Assembly: GCA_023442755.1 (NCBI GenBank)
Contig: JAEZXS010000046.1
Span: forward strand, 1 to 6,556
Reading direction: 5' to 3'
DNA length: 6,556 nt
From: Pseudomonadota bacterium
GTDB taxonomy: Bacteria > Desulfobacterota > Syntrophobacteria > Syntrophobacterales > Syntrophobacteraceae
A model generated the notes under the pieces. The model saw only the letters and a list, made by a program, of their open reading frames with translations, searched no databases and was not told where the DNA came from. Of this stretch, positions 1 to 6,454 are shown piece by piece; the stretch's first letter is position 1, and the number at the start of each line of letters is the position of its first letter. Both the position numbers and the translations under genes were made by a program.

Positions 1-704
1 TTGGATGTGACTTCGTCCCTTTGTAAGTTCCGTCTTGAAGGTTGAAAGTACAGATCTCAAATTTCTTTTCGACAATTTGTAAATATAAATATAAAAAAGT
101 CAGATATGCAAGTAAAATTCTTATATGTTGCCATTTTTTTCCGCCTTCTACAGTGCCGGTTCCCACACTCTGCAAGTCAATGCCATTCCTCTTTCTCGGG
201 TGAAAAATGATTACCTTTCCAACCATTAGGCTGAAATCAACTCTCACTCTACAGTTATAGACATCGCTCACTCAGCTAATGTCTATTGCCAAATGCCATA
301 CAGCCCGGTCCATTGCCATCGTTATATTGCATGTAAATCGAAAGCTTGCCTGTGAGCATAAAGTATCGGCAGGTCCCGCAGCCTTCCCTGGGTGGGCGCA
401 TCCTCCCGGCAACCCGGAGCGGAATCGCACGAGTACCGGAATCGGTGCTCGCGCCCTGCAAAAGCATATCGGTCTCGGATTAGATATGCCGAAGGCATCC
501 ATAGGAACTTCCCTGATCCGGATATGTCGGTCATAGTCTTCGAAAATAACGAAAGTAAGATCGTGTCCCTTCGAGGAATGATGTCCTTCGATTTATGCCT
601 TCATTTTAAGCCGGTTTTGCTATAGGATAGAAGGTATTCTTCCAAGCAGTTTCAGAACTTGCCTCAGCGGTTGGTTCGCACCATTCAAAAGGCTTTCTGA
701 CGAT
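1..704. other. Long non-coding region upstream of the sensor kinase
   Basis: No convincing gene lies in these 704 bases. Short open frames between about 270 and 625 occur in several frames on both strands, have no recognisable domain and lack good ribosome binding sites. The first 240 bases are about 38% GC, while 361-480 is about 64% GC, so two differently composed segments are joined here. The AT-rich part has A/T runs at 81-98 and seven T at 134-140. A poor promoter-like pair is TCGACA at 69-74 and TATAAA at 90-95, with a short 15-base spacer. No good promoter is visible just ahead of the kinase start. The GC-rich part holds the hairpins listed separately. The region could be a long 5' leader, a small RNA locus, or a decayed gene. 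Confidence 0.6.
403..498. other. Cluster of hairpins (possible structured RNA or decayed sequence)
   Basis: Four inverted repeats lie close together. (1) 403-406 pairs with 416-419, extended by 408-409 with 414-415 around one bulged C, giving a CAAC loop. (2) 430-438 (CGAGTACCG) pairs with 443-451 (CGGTGCTCG) over nine positions with one G-U pair and a GAAT tetraloop; two more pairs follow beyond an A-C mismatch (427-428 with 453-454). (3) 464-470 (GCATATC) pairs perfectly with 483-489 (GATATGC) across a 12-base loop. (4) 486-490 (ATGCC) pairs with 494-498 (GGCAT) across GAA and competes with (3). The pairing is seen directly; that it forms in a transcript is inference. It matches no riboswitch class I know. 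Orientation is undetermined, although the next gene is on the plus strand. Confidence 0.3.
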
Positions 705-3700
705 ATGAAAACCAGGGCTCGCGACATTCTTTTTCGTACAATCCGTGGAAGGCTTTGGCTCCTTCTCCTCGCAGTATTTCTCCCGGTGTTTTTAGTCCAG
801 ACTTACTTTTATGCAGACCAGTTCCAAAAGATGCGCGAGCGGGAACTTCAAACCAATTTCGAGATTGCCCGCGTCACTTCAAAAGCATTCAGCCTGTTTA
901 TAGAAGATATTCTTCATCAGGAAATCGGGATCGCTGTAGCGGCAACAGCTTCTCCTCCCATATCGCCGAAGGATTTTCAAAAGCTTCTCCTGGAGACGGC
1001 CGAGGCTTGCTATGCGGTCAGGTCCTACAGTTGGCTGAGCGCTGCCGGCAGAGTGCTGGTTTCAAGCAATCCCAGCAGCTCGGATGCCAATCATGCTGAC
1101 CGGGATTTTTTCAGGCAAATTCATTCCGGCAACGAATGGGCCGTCAGCAATCTTTTTGTCGAACCTATCACGAACACACCCGTATTCGTAATAGCGCGAA
1201 GAATCCGGGATATTTCCGGCAACCTGCTGGGCATAGTTGCCGCCGAAATCAATGCGGATGACCTCGATCACGTTCTGGCAATAGACCGTTCAAGACAGGG
1301 GGGCGTCTATATAATCGACAGAAACGGCGTGCTGGTTTACAGAAATCCCCGGGGCAGGCAGGCATGGGTTGACAGAAGCTGGATGAAGTCCCTGCCGTTT
1401 ATCCGGAAAGTCCTCGAAGGAGAGGAAGCCGCCGGGACCGGAACACCTCCCTTTGAAGAGAGCAGCAGGATAATGGCAACGGTGCCGGTCAGCATGGTGG
1501 GCTGGGCAGCGGGAGCGTGCATCGACGAGGAGGAAGTAACCGGACCGATTCTTCACGCTCTTTCCTGGCATGCCTTTCTCTTCTTTCTGGTCACGCTGTG
1601 CAGCTTCCTTTTTGCCTTCGGTCTGGCAAATAGCATCACTTCCCCACTCAAAAGGCTTCGCTGGAGCGCTCTTGCCTTCGGAAGAGGCGAATTCTCGACC
1701 CAGGCCATAACGGCGGGACCCATAGAGATACAGGAACTGGGAAGGACTCTGAACCGTATGGCGGAGCGGATAAGCAGTGCTGTCGAGGAAGCCCGGTGTC
1801 TGGCAGCGACGGCCGAAGAGAGCAGAAAGAGCCTCGAGTCGAGCGAGGAGCTGTTCCGTCTCACTTTCGACCAGGCCCCTATTGGAGCGGCCATCGTCGG
1901 TTCGGACTTATGCTTTCACCGGGTAAATGCCCATTTGTGCCGGGTCCTGGGGTACTCTGCCGCGGAACTGAGGTCGCTCACTTTTTCCGAAATAACCCAT
2001 CCGGATGATGCCCCCGGCACCCTGGAGCAGAGCTGCCGAGTGCTCTCTGGGGAGCTGGAGATCTACCAGTCCGATACGAGGCTTGCGCACAAGAACGGCG
2101 GGACCGTCTGGGTGCGGCTTTCGGTTCATCGGCTGCATGGCGCCGACGGGGAACCGATAGCACTTCTCCCCATGGTGGAAGACATCACGGAGAAGAAGAG
2201 GGCGGAAGACGAGTTGCGGTCGGCCAACGAGCGGGTCAGGGACATCATGGAGAGCATCACGGATGCTTTCATCAGCATAGACCGGCAGTGGCGCTACACT
2301 TATGTGAATCCGGCCGCCGAAAAGTACCTGCGTATGGACCGGGCCGACCTGATCGGAAAGGACATCCGGGCCGTGCATCCCCAGCCGGAAGAGGACCTGG
2401 GTCTTTACAAACGGGCAATGTCCGAGCTTGTGCCCGTGAGTTTCGAGAGTCATCACGCTTCGCTGGACGTGTGGGTCGAAGTGCGCGCATACCCGACTAC
2501 GGAGGGGCTTTCCATCTACTTCCGGGACATCACTCAACGCAAGCAGATGGAGGAGGTGCTCAAGAAAAGCCGGGAAACCTTGTCCAGCATCCTTCGTGCG
2601 GCCCCCATCGGCATTGGACTGGTCAAAGAACGCACTTTCCAGTGGGTGAACGAGCAGTTCTCCGTGATAACGGGCTACGCGAGGGAGGAACTGGTCGGGC
2701 AGAGCGCGATGGTGCTCTATGCGAAAAAAAGAGAGTTCGAGCGTGTGGGAATTCTGATGTACCGGGACCAGTGCAGGTTTGGGGTGGGGAGCGTTGAAAC
2801 GGAGTGGCTGAAAAGGGATGGAGAAAAGGTTGCGATTCTGCTCAATTCGGCGGCCATCGACTCCATGGATATCGATGCGGGGGTCGTCTTCACCGCTTCG
2901 GATATTACGGAGCAGCGGAGGATCGAAGAAGAAGTGATCCGGTCCCGAAACGAGCTGGAATATCGCGTACGGGAGCGCACGGCCGAGCTGGAAAGGGCGA
3001 ACTACGAGCTGAGGCAGATTCCTGCAAAGCTGATCTCGGCCCAGGAGGAGGAGCGGAAAAGAATAGGGGGTGAACTGCACGACAGCATAGGACAAACCCT
3101 GGCGGCCCTGAAATACTGGGTCGAGATGATCCTGATCGAACGCGAGCGGGGGAACCCCGACGAGGGGATGAAGCGGCTCGAACAGTTTGTCTCGACACTC
3201 CAGAGGTCGATAGACGAGACCCGCGCCATCTACATGGGCTTGAGGCCGACCATGCTCGAGAGCATGGGAATACTCGCGACCCTGCAGTGGCTCCGCCGGG
3301 AATTCCTCAAGCTTTATCCCAACCAGTACATAGAGATGGAATTGGACGTCGAAGAAGAAGAGATTCCCTCCACCCTCAAAGTCGTCATTTTCCGGATAAC
3401 CCAGGAGGCCCTGAACAATATTTCCAGGCACAGCCATGCCGAATGGGTGGATGTGTCGCTGGTGAAAAGAGGAAGCGTGATAGAGTTGACCATCGCCGAT
3501 GACGGCACGGGATTCGACGTGGAAATAGTCTTGTCCCAGGCGCATGGCAGGAGCCTCGGGCTGACCGGGATGAAGGAACGCGCCGAGATTGTGGGCGGGA
3601 TGTTCTCCATCACCTCCGTAGCCGGCGAGGGCACGACGATTCGTGCCTCCTGGCCTGTTTATGATTTCGATCTGCAATGCGTTGCAGGCGTAGGCGTCTT

Positions 3701-3722
3701 TGGGCTCGACCATAGGCGGTGA
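705..3722 (+). CDS. Membrane sensor histidine kinase: Cache, HAMP, three PAS, HisKA_3, HATPase_c
   Basis: This is a two-component sensor that should autophosphorylate on histidine and pass phosphate to a LuxR/NarL-type regulator. Residues 17-37 form the first membrane helix. About 38-286 are a probable extracytoplasmic double-Cache ligand domain (DRDFF at 132-136), and 288-308 the second helix. HAMP follows at about 309-361. PAS domains lie at about 379-495, 506-612 and 623-735; each ends in a DIT motif (493-495, 608-610, 733-735). A charged coiled coil (about 736-775) leads to a HisKA_3 box with phospho-acceptor H792 (LHDSIGQTLAALK). The ATPase has an N box at 901-909 (EALNNISRH), DDGTGFD at 932-938 and GLTGMKERAEIVGG at 952-965, so it looks intact. 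I chose ATG 705 because it keeps the whole first helix; the ribosome site is weak (AAAAGG at 687-692). No response regulator is present in the window. The ligand is unknown, and the Cache lacks an obvious amino-acid-binding signature. Confidence 0.95.
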   Translation: MKTRARDILFRTIRGRLWLLLLAVFLPVFLVQTYFYADQFQKMRERELQTNFEIARVTSKAFSLFIEDILHQEIGIAVAATASPPISPKDFQKLLLETAEACYAVRSYSWLSAAGRVLVSSNPSSSDANHADRDFFRQIHSGNEWAVSNLFVEPITNTPVFVIARRIRDISGNLLGIVAAEINADDLDHVLAIDRSRQGGVYIIDRNGVLVYRNPRGRQAWVDRSWMKSLPFIRKVLEGEEAAGTGTPPFEESSRIMATVPVSMVGWAAGACIDEEEVTGPILHALSWHAFLFFLVTLCSFLFAFGLANSITSPLKRLRWSALAFGRGEFSTQAITAGPIEIQELGRTLNRMAERISSAVEEARCLAATAEESRKSLESSEELFRLTFDQAPIGAAIVGSDLCFHRVNAHLCRVLGYSAAELRSLTFSEITHPDDAPGTLEQSCRVLSGELEIYQSDTRLAHKNGGTVWVRLSVHRLHGADGEPIALLPMVEDITEKKRAEDELRSANERVRDIMESITDAFISIDRQWRYTYVNPAAEKYLRMDRADLIGKDIRAVHPQPEEDLGLYKRAMSELVPVSFESHHASLDVWVEVRAYPTTEGLSIYFRDITQRKQMEEVLKKSRETLSSILRAAPIGIGLVKERTFQWVNEQFSVITGYAREELVGQSAMVLYAKKREFERVGILMYRDQCRFGVGSVETEWLKRDGEKVAILLNSAAIDSMDIDAGVVFTASDITEQRRIEEEVIRSRNELEYRVRERTAELERANYELRQIPAKLISAQEEERKRIGGELHDSIGQTLAALKYWVEMILIERERGNPDEGMKRLEQFVSTLQRSIDETRAIYMGLRPTMLESMGILATLQWLRREFLKLYPNQYIEMELDVEEEEIPSTLKVVIFRITQEALNNISRHSHAEWVDVSLVKRGSVIELTIADDGTGFDVEIVLSQAHGRSLGLTGMKERAEIVGGMFSITSVAGEGTTIRASWPVYDFDLQCVAGVGVFGLDHRR

Positions 3723-3807
3723 CGGGGCTGTCTTGTATTGACGAACTCCGGAATATGAGCGATGTTCTGTGCGCGGGCGCAATCTGCTCCGGGCGGTGTA
3801 TCCTGCC

Positions 3808-3820
3808 TGACGACTCGTCA
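3808..3820. promoter_or_regulatory. Perfect odd dyad upstream of the LysE-family gene (candidate operator)
   Basis: TGACGA, one central C, then TCGTCA form a perfect 13-base dyad ending 27 bases before the exporter start at 3848. With a one-base centre it cannot fold as an RNA hairpin, so a dimeric DNA-binding protein is the likelier reader. A further TGACGA is at 3739-3744, inside a TTGACG that resembles a -35 box (3738-3743), but no good -10 box follows at 16-18 bases. That this is an operator is inference; no regulator is known from the window. Confidence 0.3.
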
Positions 3821-3847
3821 ACGATCCCCATTACGGAATTACCGTCG

Positions 3848-4498
3848 ATGTTCGAGCTTGCCACTATCTTTTGTACCTCCTTTACCGTGGCTCTCTCCGG
3901 AGCGCTCATGCCTGGCCCTCTTCTGACAGTCACCATATCCGAATCGGCAAAACGCGGATTCCTTGCCGGCCCCCTGCTCATGACTGGGCACGCGCTGCTG
4001 GAGTTGGCCCTGGTAGTTGCAATCTGCCGCGGCCTGGACGTCTACCTGAAGATGGACGGCGTCATGGCGGGCACCGCACTCCTGGGCGGCTCGATACTTC
4101 TGTATTTCGGAGTCGATATGGTGCGGACCGCCGGGCGTATTTCGCTCCGCAGGGGCGCGGGCACCAATGATTCCATCGGCAGGAATCCCATCATAACGGG
4201 CGCCCTGACGAGTCTGGCAAATCCCTACTGGAGCCTGTGGTGGGCCACATTCGGGCTCGCCTATCTGACCAGGATTTCCGGCGCCGGCCCGGCGGGGATC
4301 GGTTCTTTTTTCGCCGGCCACATTGCTGCCGATTTTGCCTGGTACTGCATCATTTCCTTTGGCATCAGCAAAGGAGCGGCCTTGATGAAGGACCGCGCAT
4401 ACCAGGTGCTCATCAGGGCTTGCGGAGTATTCCTGGTCCTTTTCGGGGCCTGGTTCCTGGTTTCGGCCAGGGACTATCTTCTCAAATCGGCAGCATAG
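3848..4498 (+). CDS. LysE-family amino-acid/metabolite exporter
   Basis: A predicted inner-membrane exporter of the LysE/RhtB superfamily, whose members extrude amino acids or related small molecules. From ATG 3848 it is 216 residues, the usual family size. It has the N-terminal signature with PGP at residues 22-24 in the first helix. Likely helices lie near 5-27, 38-62, 71-92, 118-140, 150-173 and 187-206, with a basic cytoplasmic-type loop around 97-112 (RRGAG). NPYWSLWW at 125-132 is also typical. The frame is open back to GTG 3719, which overlaps the kinase stop codon, and there is an ATG at 3755. I rejected both because the 43 extra residues are hydrophilic and Cys-containing and precede a complete family N terminus. 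The ribosome site is weak (GGA at 3835-3837). The substrate cannot be read from sequence. The thioesterase gene follows after 15 bases. Confidence 0.88.
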   Translation: MFELATIFCTSFTVALSGALMPGPLLTVTISESAKRGFLAGPLLMTGHALLELALVVAICRGLDVYLKMDGVMAGTALLGGSILLYFGVDMVRTAGRISLRRGAGTNDSIGRNPIITGALTSLANPYWSLWWATFGLAYLTRISGAGPAGIGSFFAGHIAADFAWYCIISFGISKGAALMKDRAYQVLIRACGVFLVLFGAWFLVSARDYLLKSAA

Positions 4499-4501
4499 GA
4501 G
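4497..4501 (+). promoter_or_regulatory. Ribosome binding site overlapping the exporter stop codon
   Basis: AGGAG at 4497-4501 shares its first two bases with the TAG stop of the exporter (4496-4498) and lies 12 bases before the thioesterase ATG at 4514. This placement suggests translational coupling of the two genes. The spacing is rather long, so initiation may depend on ribosomes finishing the exporter. Confidence 0.6.
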
Positions 4502-4513
4502 CATTGTAGCCTA

Positions 4514-4942
4514 ATGGACGAAAAACTCAGGCGGCAGTTCCATGACCGGGTCCAAATGGAGCCGTTTGCCCGGAAGTTCGGGCTGAAACTGGTGGAGATC
4601 GGTCCCGGGTATTCCCGGATTGAAATGAAATTCACTTCGGATATGGAGAACCTCTTCGGGATGGCCCATGGAGGCGCGCTCTTCGCTCTGATCGACGAGG
4701 CGTTCGAGACGGCCTCCAATTCGCACGGGACCCTTGCCGTTGCCCTGAATATGAACGTGACCTATGTTGCCGCCGCCAGGCCGGGCGCCGTTCTTACCGC
4801 CGAGGCGTGCGAGATAAGCCTCACCAGGAAAACGGCCACCTATGAGATCAAGGTGAGGGACGAACAGGACGCGCTGATCGCTGCCTGTCAGGCCCTCGTC
4901 TACCGGAAGGGTTCGCCGCTTCCGTTTGCGGAAGAAAGTTAA
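4514..4942 (+). CDS. PaaI-type hotdog-fold acyl-CoA thioesterase
   Basis: A predicted cytoplasmic thioesterase that hydrolyses acyl-CoA, probably aryl- or medium-chain, to free acid and CoA. At 142 residues it has the normal length for a single-hotdog PaaI/YdiI-like protein. The family signature is intact: N46 in ENLFGMAHGG, the HGG turn at 52-54, and D61 at the start of the long helix (ALIDEAFETASNS), which matches the catalytic acid of PaaI proteins. The rest (NMNVTYVAAARPG, LTAEA) fits the hotdog beta sheet. Such enzymes work as dimers or tetramers. ATG 4514 is the first start after the AGGAG that overlaps the previous stop. No phenylacetate-pathway genes are nearby, so a role in phenylacetate breakdown is not supported and I give no gene symbol. 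Pairing with an exporter could mean removal of the released acid, but that is conjecture. Confidence 0.92.
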   Translation: MDEKLRRQFHDRVQMEPFARKFGLKLVEIGPGYSRIEMKFTSDMENLFGMAHGGALFALIDEAFETASNSHGTLAVALNMNVTYVAAARPGAVLTAEACEISLTRKTATYEIKVRDEQDALIAACQALVYRKGSPLPFAEES

Positions 4943-4999
4943 AGAACGCTGTAATTCCTCCAGGCAAAGCAGGGATGCGGCAACATACCTTTTAACATT

Positions 5000-5039
5000 G
5001 CGGAAGAGGCCGGGGGGGTGGCCCCGAAGCCTCTTTCGC
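5000..5039. terminator. Long hairpin between convergent genes (terminator-like, no T run)
   Basis: The arm at 5000-5010 (GCGGAAGAGGC) pairs with 5029-5039 (GCCTCTTTCGC) over 11 positions with one G-U pair. Inside it, CGGGG at 5011-5015 pairs with CCCCG at 5022-5026 around a six-base loop, with two unpaired A at 5027-5028. This 16-pair structure is in the 143-base gap between the thioesterase stop and the stop of the minus-strand membrane gene, as expected of a shared two-way terminator. Neither side has a T run after the stem, so it is not a classical intrinsic terminator. It may act by another route or as a 3'-end stabiliser. Confidence 0.6.
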
Positions 5040-5085
5040 CCTCAGATGCCATAAGTCCGAATAAGACCAGTTTCAAACCTGCCCC

Positions 5086-6381
5086 TCAATGATGCTCGTG
5101 AATATAAAACGGCCACTTGTGGAAGAACCACTCGTTCCATAGCAGGGGAATGATCCACCAGAAGTTCCAGATAAGCGATTCGCCGGTTATGAACCTCTCG
5201 GCAAGCCCTCCGGCCATGTGATGATTACCCAGTCCCCAATGCCCGAAGTTCAGGTGGTAGAAGAAGACATAATTTATCACCATCAGGATGAACACGCCTG
5301 CGGTCCTGAACCAGAAAGCCCCCCAGGAATCCTTGTCCCGTTGCGGGGCCATGTCATCGAAATAGTGATGCCAGGCAAGGAAGGGTATCAGAGTGAATCC
5401 GGCGATCTCGGCCGCATGGTACCAGAGAAACCGGGTCGCGTCCCCCTTGTCGCCCGCCGGCAGATGGTGGGCGACGTCGCCCATGTTCATCCAGAGAGGG
5501 GCGAGCTTCACGCACAACCACGCGAGAAAGTAGCCGAGTGCTACATTGCAGGCGAAGGAGACCACGCCCTTCCACGGCTGCGGGAGTCTGATCAGGGTCC
5601 AGGGTTTCATTCGCCACACGTTCGGCGTCATGAACAGCACTATTATCATCCATTCCCAGTAGCCGAAGACCCAGTGAACGTGTCCGGTCCCGGCGATATC
5701 CCCCCACCATGGGGTGCTCATCCCGTAGGAGTTTCCGAAGACGTTCCCGTAGAGCATTCCCCAGAAGGGCACGATGAGGACGGTGTAGAAAAAGAGGGTC
5801 AGGGTGGAGCACCAGCCGATTTCGGCAAAACCGGCCTGGGGCTGCGTGAGATTGCTCGGGCGAATCGGCCATTTTCCGAAAAGGATCGTTACGAACGGGT
5901 AGGAATAGAACCCGATGAGAACAAAGGTCACCACCGCCCGCTCGGCAAACCTGGCGCTCGGGTTTATGAGGGCCTCGTAGGTGAGCGTCTTTCCGGCGGC
6001 TTCGGGCAGAACAGTTTTGCCCGCTGCCGCTAGGGTTTCCAGGTTCACCTGGCTCAGGAAGTTAAAGCCGATGCCAAGGACCCGGTAGAAGATGACGTGA
6101 ATGACGAACCATACCACCAGGAGGTTCACGATGGTTTCGATGATGCCCCGCCAGGGCTGGGGGACATCCTGAAAGGGCCAGTCGCCCAGAAACATGTGCT
6201 GCCATAGGCCCACGAGGATCATCATGGCGAGATAGAGAACGAAGGGGTAGGGAAAGGAGCCGACGGGCCCCCGAGGGTCGCTGAACAAAAACCACGTAAA
6301 CCATGCAATCAGGAAAAAAGCGATTGTTGAAATGATGCCGGTGGCCGGTTGCCCCCAGCGCGGTTTCAAAACTTCTGCCAT
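5086..6381 (-). CDS. Unrecognised 431-residue membrane protein built from five helix-pair repeats
   Basis: I do not recognise this family. The protein is highly hydrophobic, rich in Trp and in Phe/Tyr, with many His residues in the C-terminal half. Five units can be aligned by eye. Each opens with a Gln-Pro-x-x-Gly-like turn (QPATG 11-15, QPWRG 75-79, QPQAG 180-184, QPWKG 268-272, and a divergent SWGAF 352-356). A helix, a loop and a second helix follow. Most units close with an aromatic-Pro tag (WPF 68-70, WPI 171-173, KPW 259-261, WPF 423-425); the fourth lacks it. This gives about ten membrane helices. Conspicuous His sites are HVH 234-236, HH 305-306, WHH 337-339, NHH 386-388 and the terminal HEHH. 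No signal peptide is seen. ATG 6381 has a strong AGGAG site. A transporter or a metal- or haem-binding membrane protein would fit, but function is unknown. Confidence 0.85.
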   Translation of the reverse strand: MAEVLKPRWGQPATGIISTIAFFLIAWFTWFLFSDPRGPVGSFPYPFVLYLAMMILVGLWQHMFLGDWPFQDVPQPWRGIIETIVNLLVVWFVIHVIFYRVLGIGFNFLSQVNLETLAAAGKTVLPEAAGKTLTYEALINPSARFAERAVVTFVLIGFYSYPFVTILFGKWPIRPSNLTQPQAGFAEIGWCSTLTLFFYTVLIVPFWGMLYGNVFGNSYGMSTPWWGDIAGTGHVHWVFGYWEWMIIVLFMTPNVWRMKPWTLIRLPQPWKGVVSFACNVALGYFLAWLCVKLAPLWMNMGDVAHHLPAGDKGDATRFLWYHAAEIAGFTLIPFLAWHHYFDDMAPQRDKDSWGAFWFRTAGVFILMVINYVFFYHLNFGHWGLGNHHMAGGLAERFITGESLIWNFWWIIPLLWNEWFFHKWPFYIHEHH

Positions 6382-6387
6382 GGCTGT

Positions 6388-6392
6388 CTCCT
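6388..6392 (-). promoter_or_regulatory. Ribosome binding site of the 431-residue membrane protein
   Basis: On the minus strand AGGAG (6392 down to 6388) lies six bases before the ATG at 6381-6379. This near-ideal spacing fixes the start codon, and the reading frame begins with MAEVLKPRWG. Confidence 0.8.
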
Positions 6393-6405
6393 GTAAAAAT
6401 GTGTT

Positions 6406-6435
6406 CTATCCGCGTTGACTCCGGGCCAAAGGCAA
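6406..6435 (-). CDS. Possible nine-residue leader peptide (weak)
   Basis: After the consensus Shine-Dalgarno at 6453-6445, a minus-strand frame opens at TTG 6435-6433 and ends at TAG 6408-6406, encoding about MPLARSQRG. The spacing from AGGAGG to TTG is 11 bases, somewhat long, and TTG is a poor start. The reason to list it is the unusually strong ribosome site with no other start codon nearby. It would end 24 bases before the membrane-protein ATG, so coupling is conceivable. The peptide has no run of one regulatory amino acid. Confidence 0.15.
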   Translation of the reverse strand: MPLARSQRG

Positions 6436-6444
6436 TCTTCGGTG

Positions 6445-6453
6445 CACCTCCTT
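6445..6453 (-). promoter_or_regulatory. Consensus Shine-Dalgarno sequence far upstream of the annotated start
   Basis: Read on the minus strand this is AAGGAGGTG, a full complement to the usual 16S rRNA 3' end. It lies 63 bases ahead of the membrane-protein ATG, too far to serve it. It overlaps a perfect palindrome GGTGCACC (6441-6448). It could drive a short leader peptide (next entry), act as a standby site, or be chance. Confidence 0.3.
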
Positions 6454-6454
6454 C

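Noticed and set aside
108..140. A T run at 134-140 with a short GCAA/TTGC inverted repeat upstream, resembling a terminator
   Set aside because: The stem has only four pairs with a 16-base loop, too weak to call an intrinsic terminator, and no gene end is visible before it.
102..489. The octamer AGATATGC occurs at 102-109 and again at 482-489
   Set aside because: Two copies of an 8-mer in a stretch this long, with no flanking similarity, do not support a repeat element.
279..536. An 85-codon plus-strand frame in the upstream region, with overlapping frames on both strands
   Set aside because: No ribosome site or recognisable domain, and similar lengths are open in other frames of the same stretch, so the lack of stops is probably compositional.
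600..628. Promoter-like pair TTCATT / TAGGAT upstream of the kinase
   Set aside because: Only three and four matches to the sigma-70 hexamers; not distinguishable from chance.
1908..3821. A 637-codon open frame on the minus strand opposite the kinase gene
   Set aside because: It is antisense to a kinase with intact domain motifs. Its translation is rich in Pro, Arg and His with no recognisable domain, as expected of the shadow of a GC-rich gene.
5218..6033. A 271-codon plus-strand frame opposite the membrane-protein gene
   Set aside because: It lies wholly within the minus-strand gene, which has a strong ribosome site and coherent membrane helices; the plus-strand product is low in hydrophobic structure and resembles nothing.
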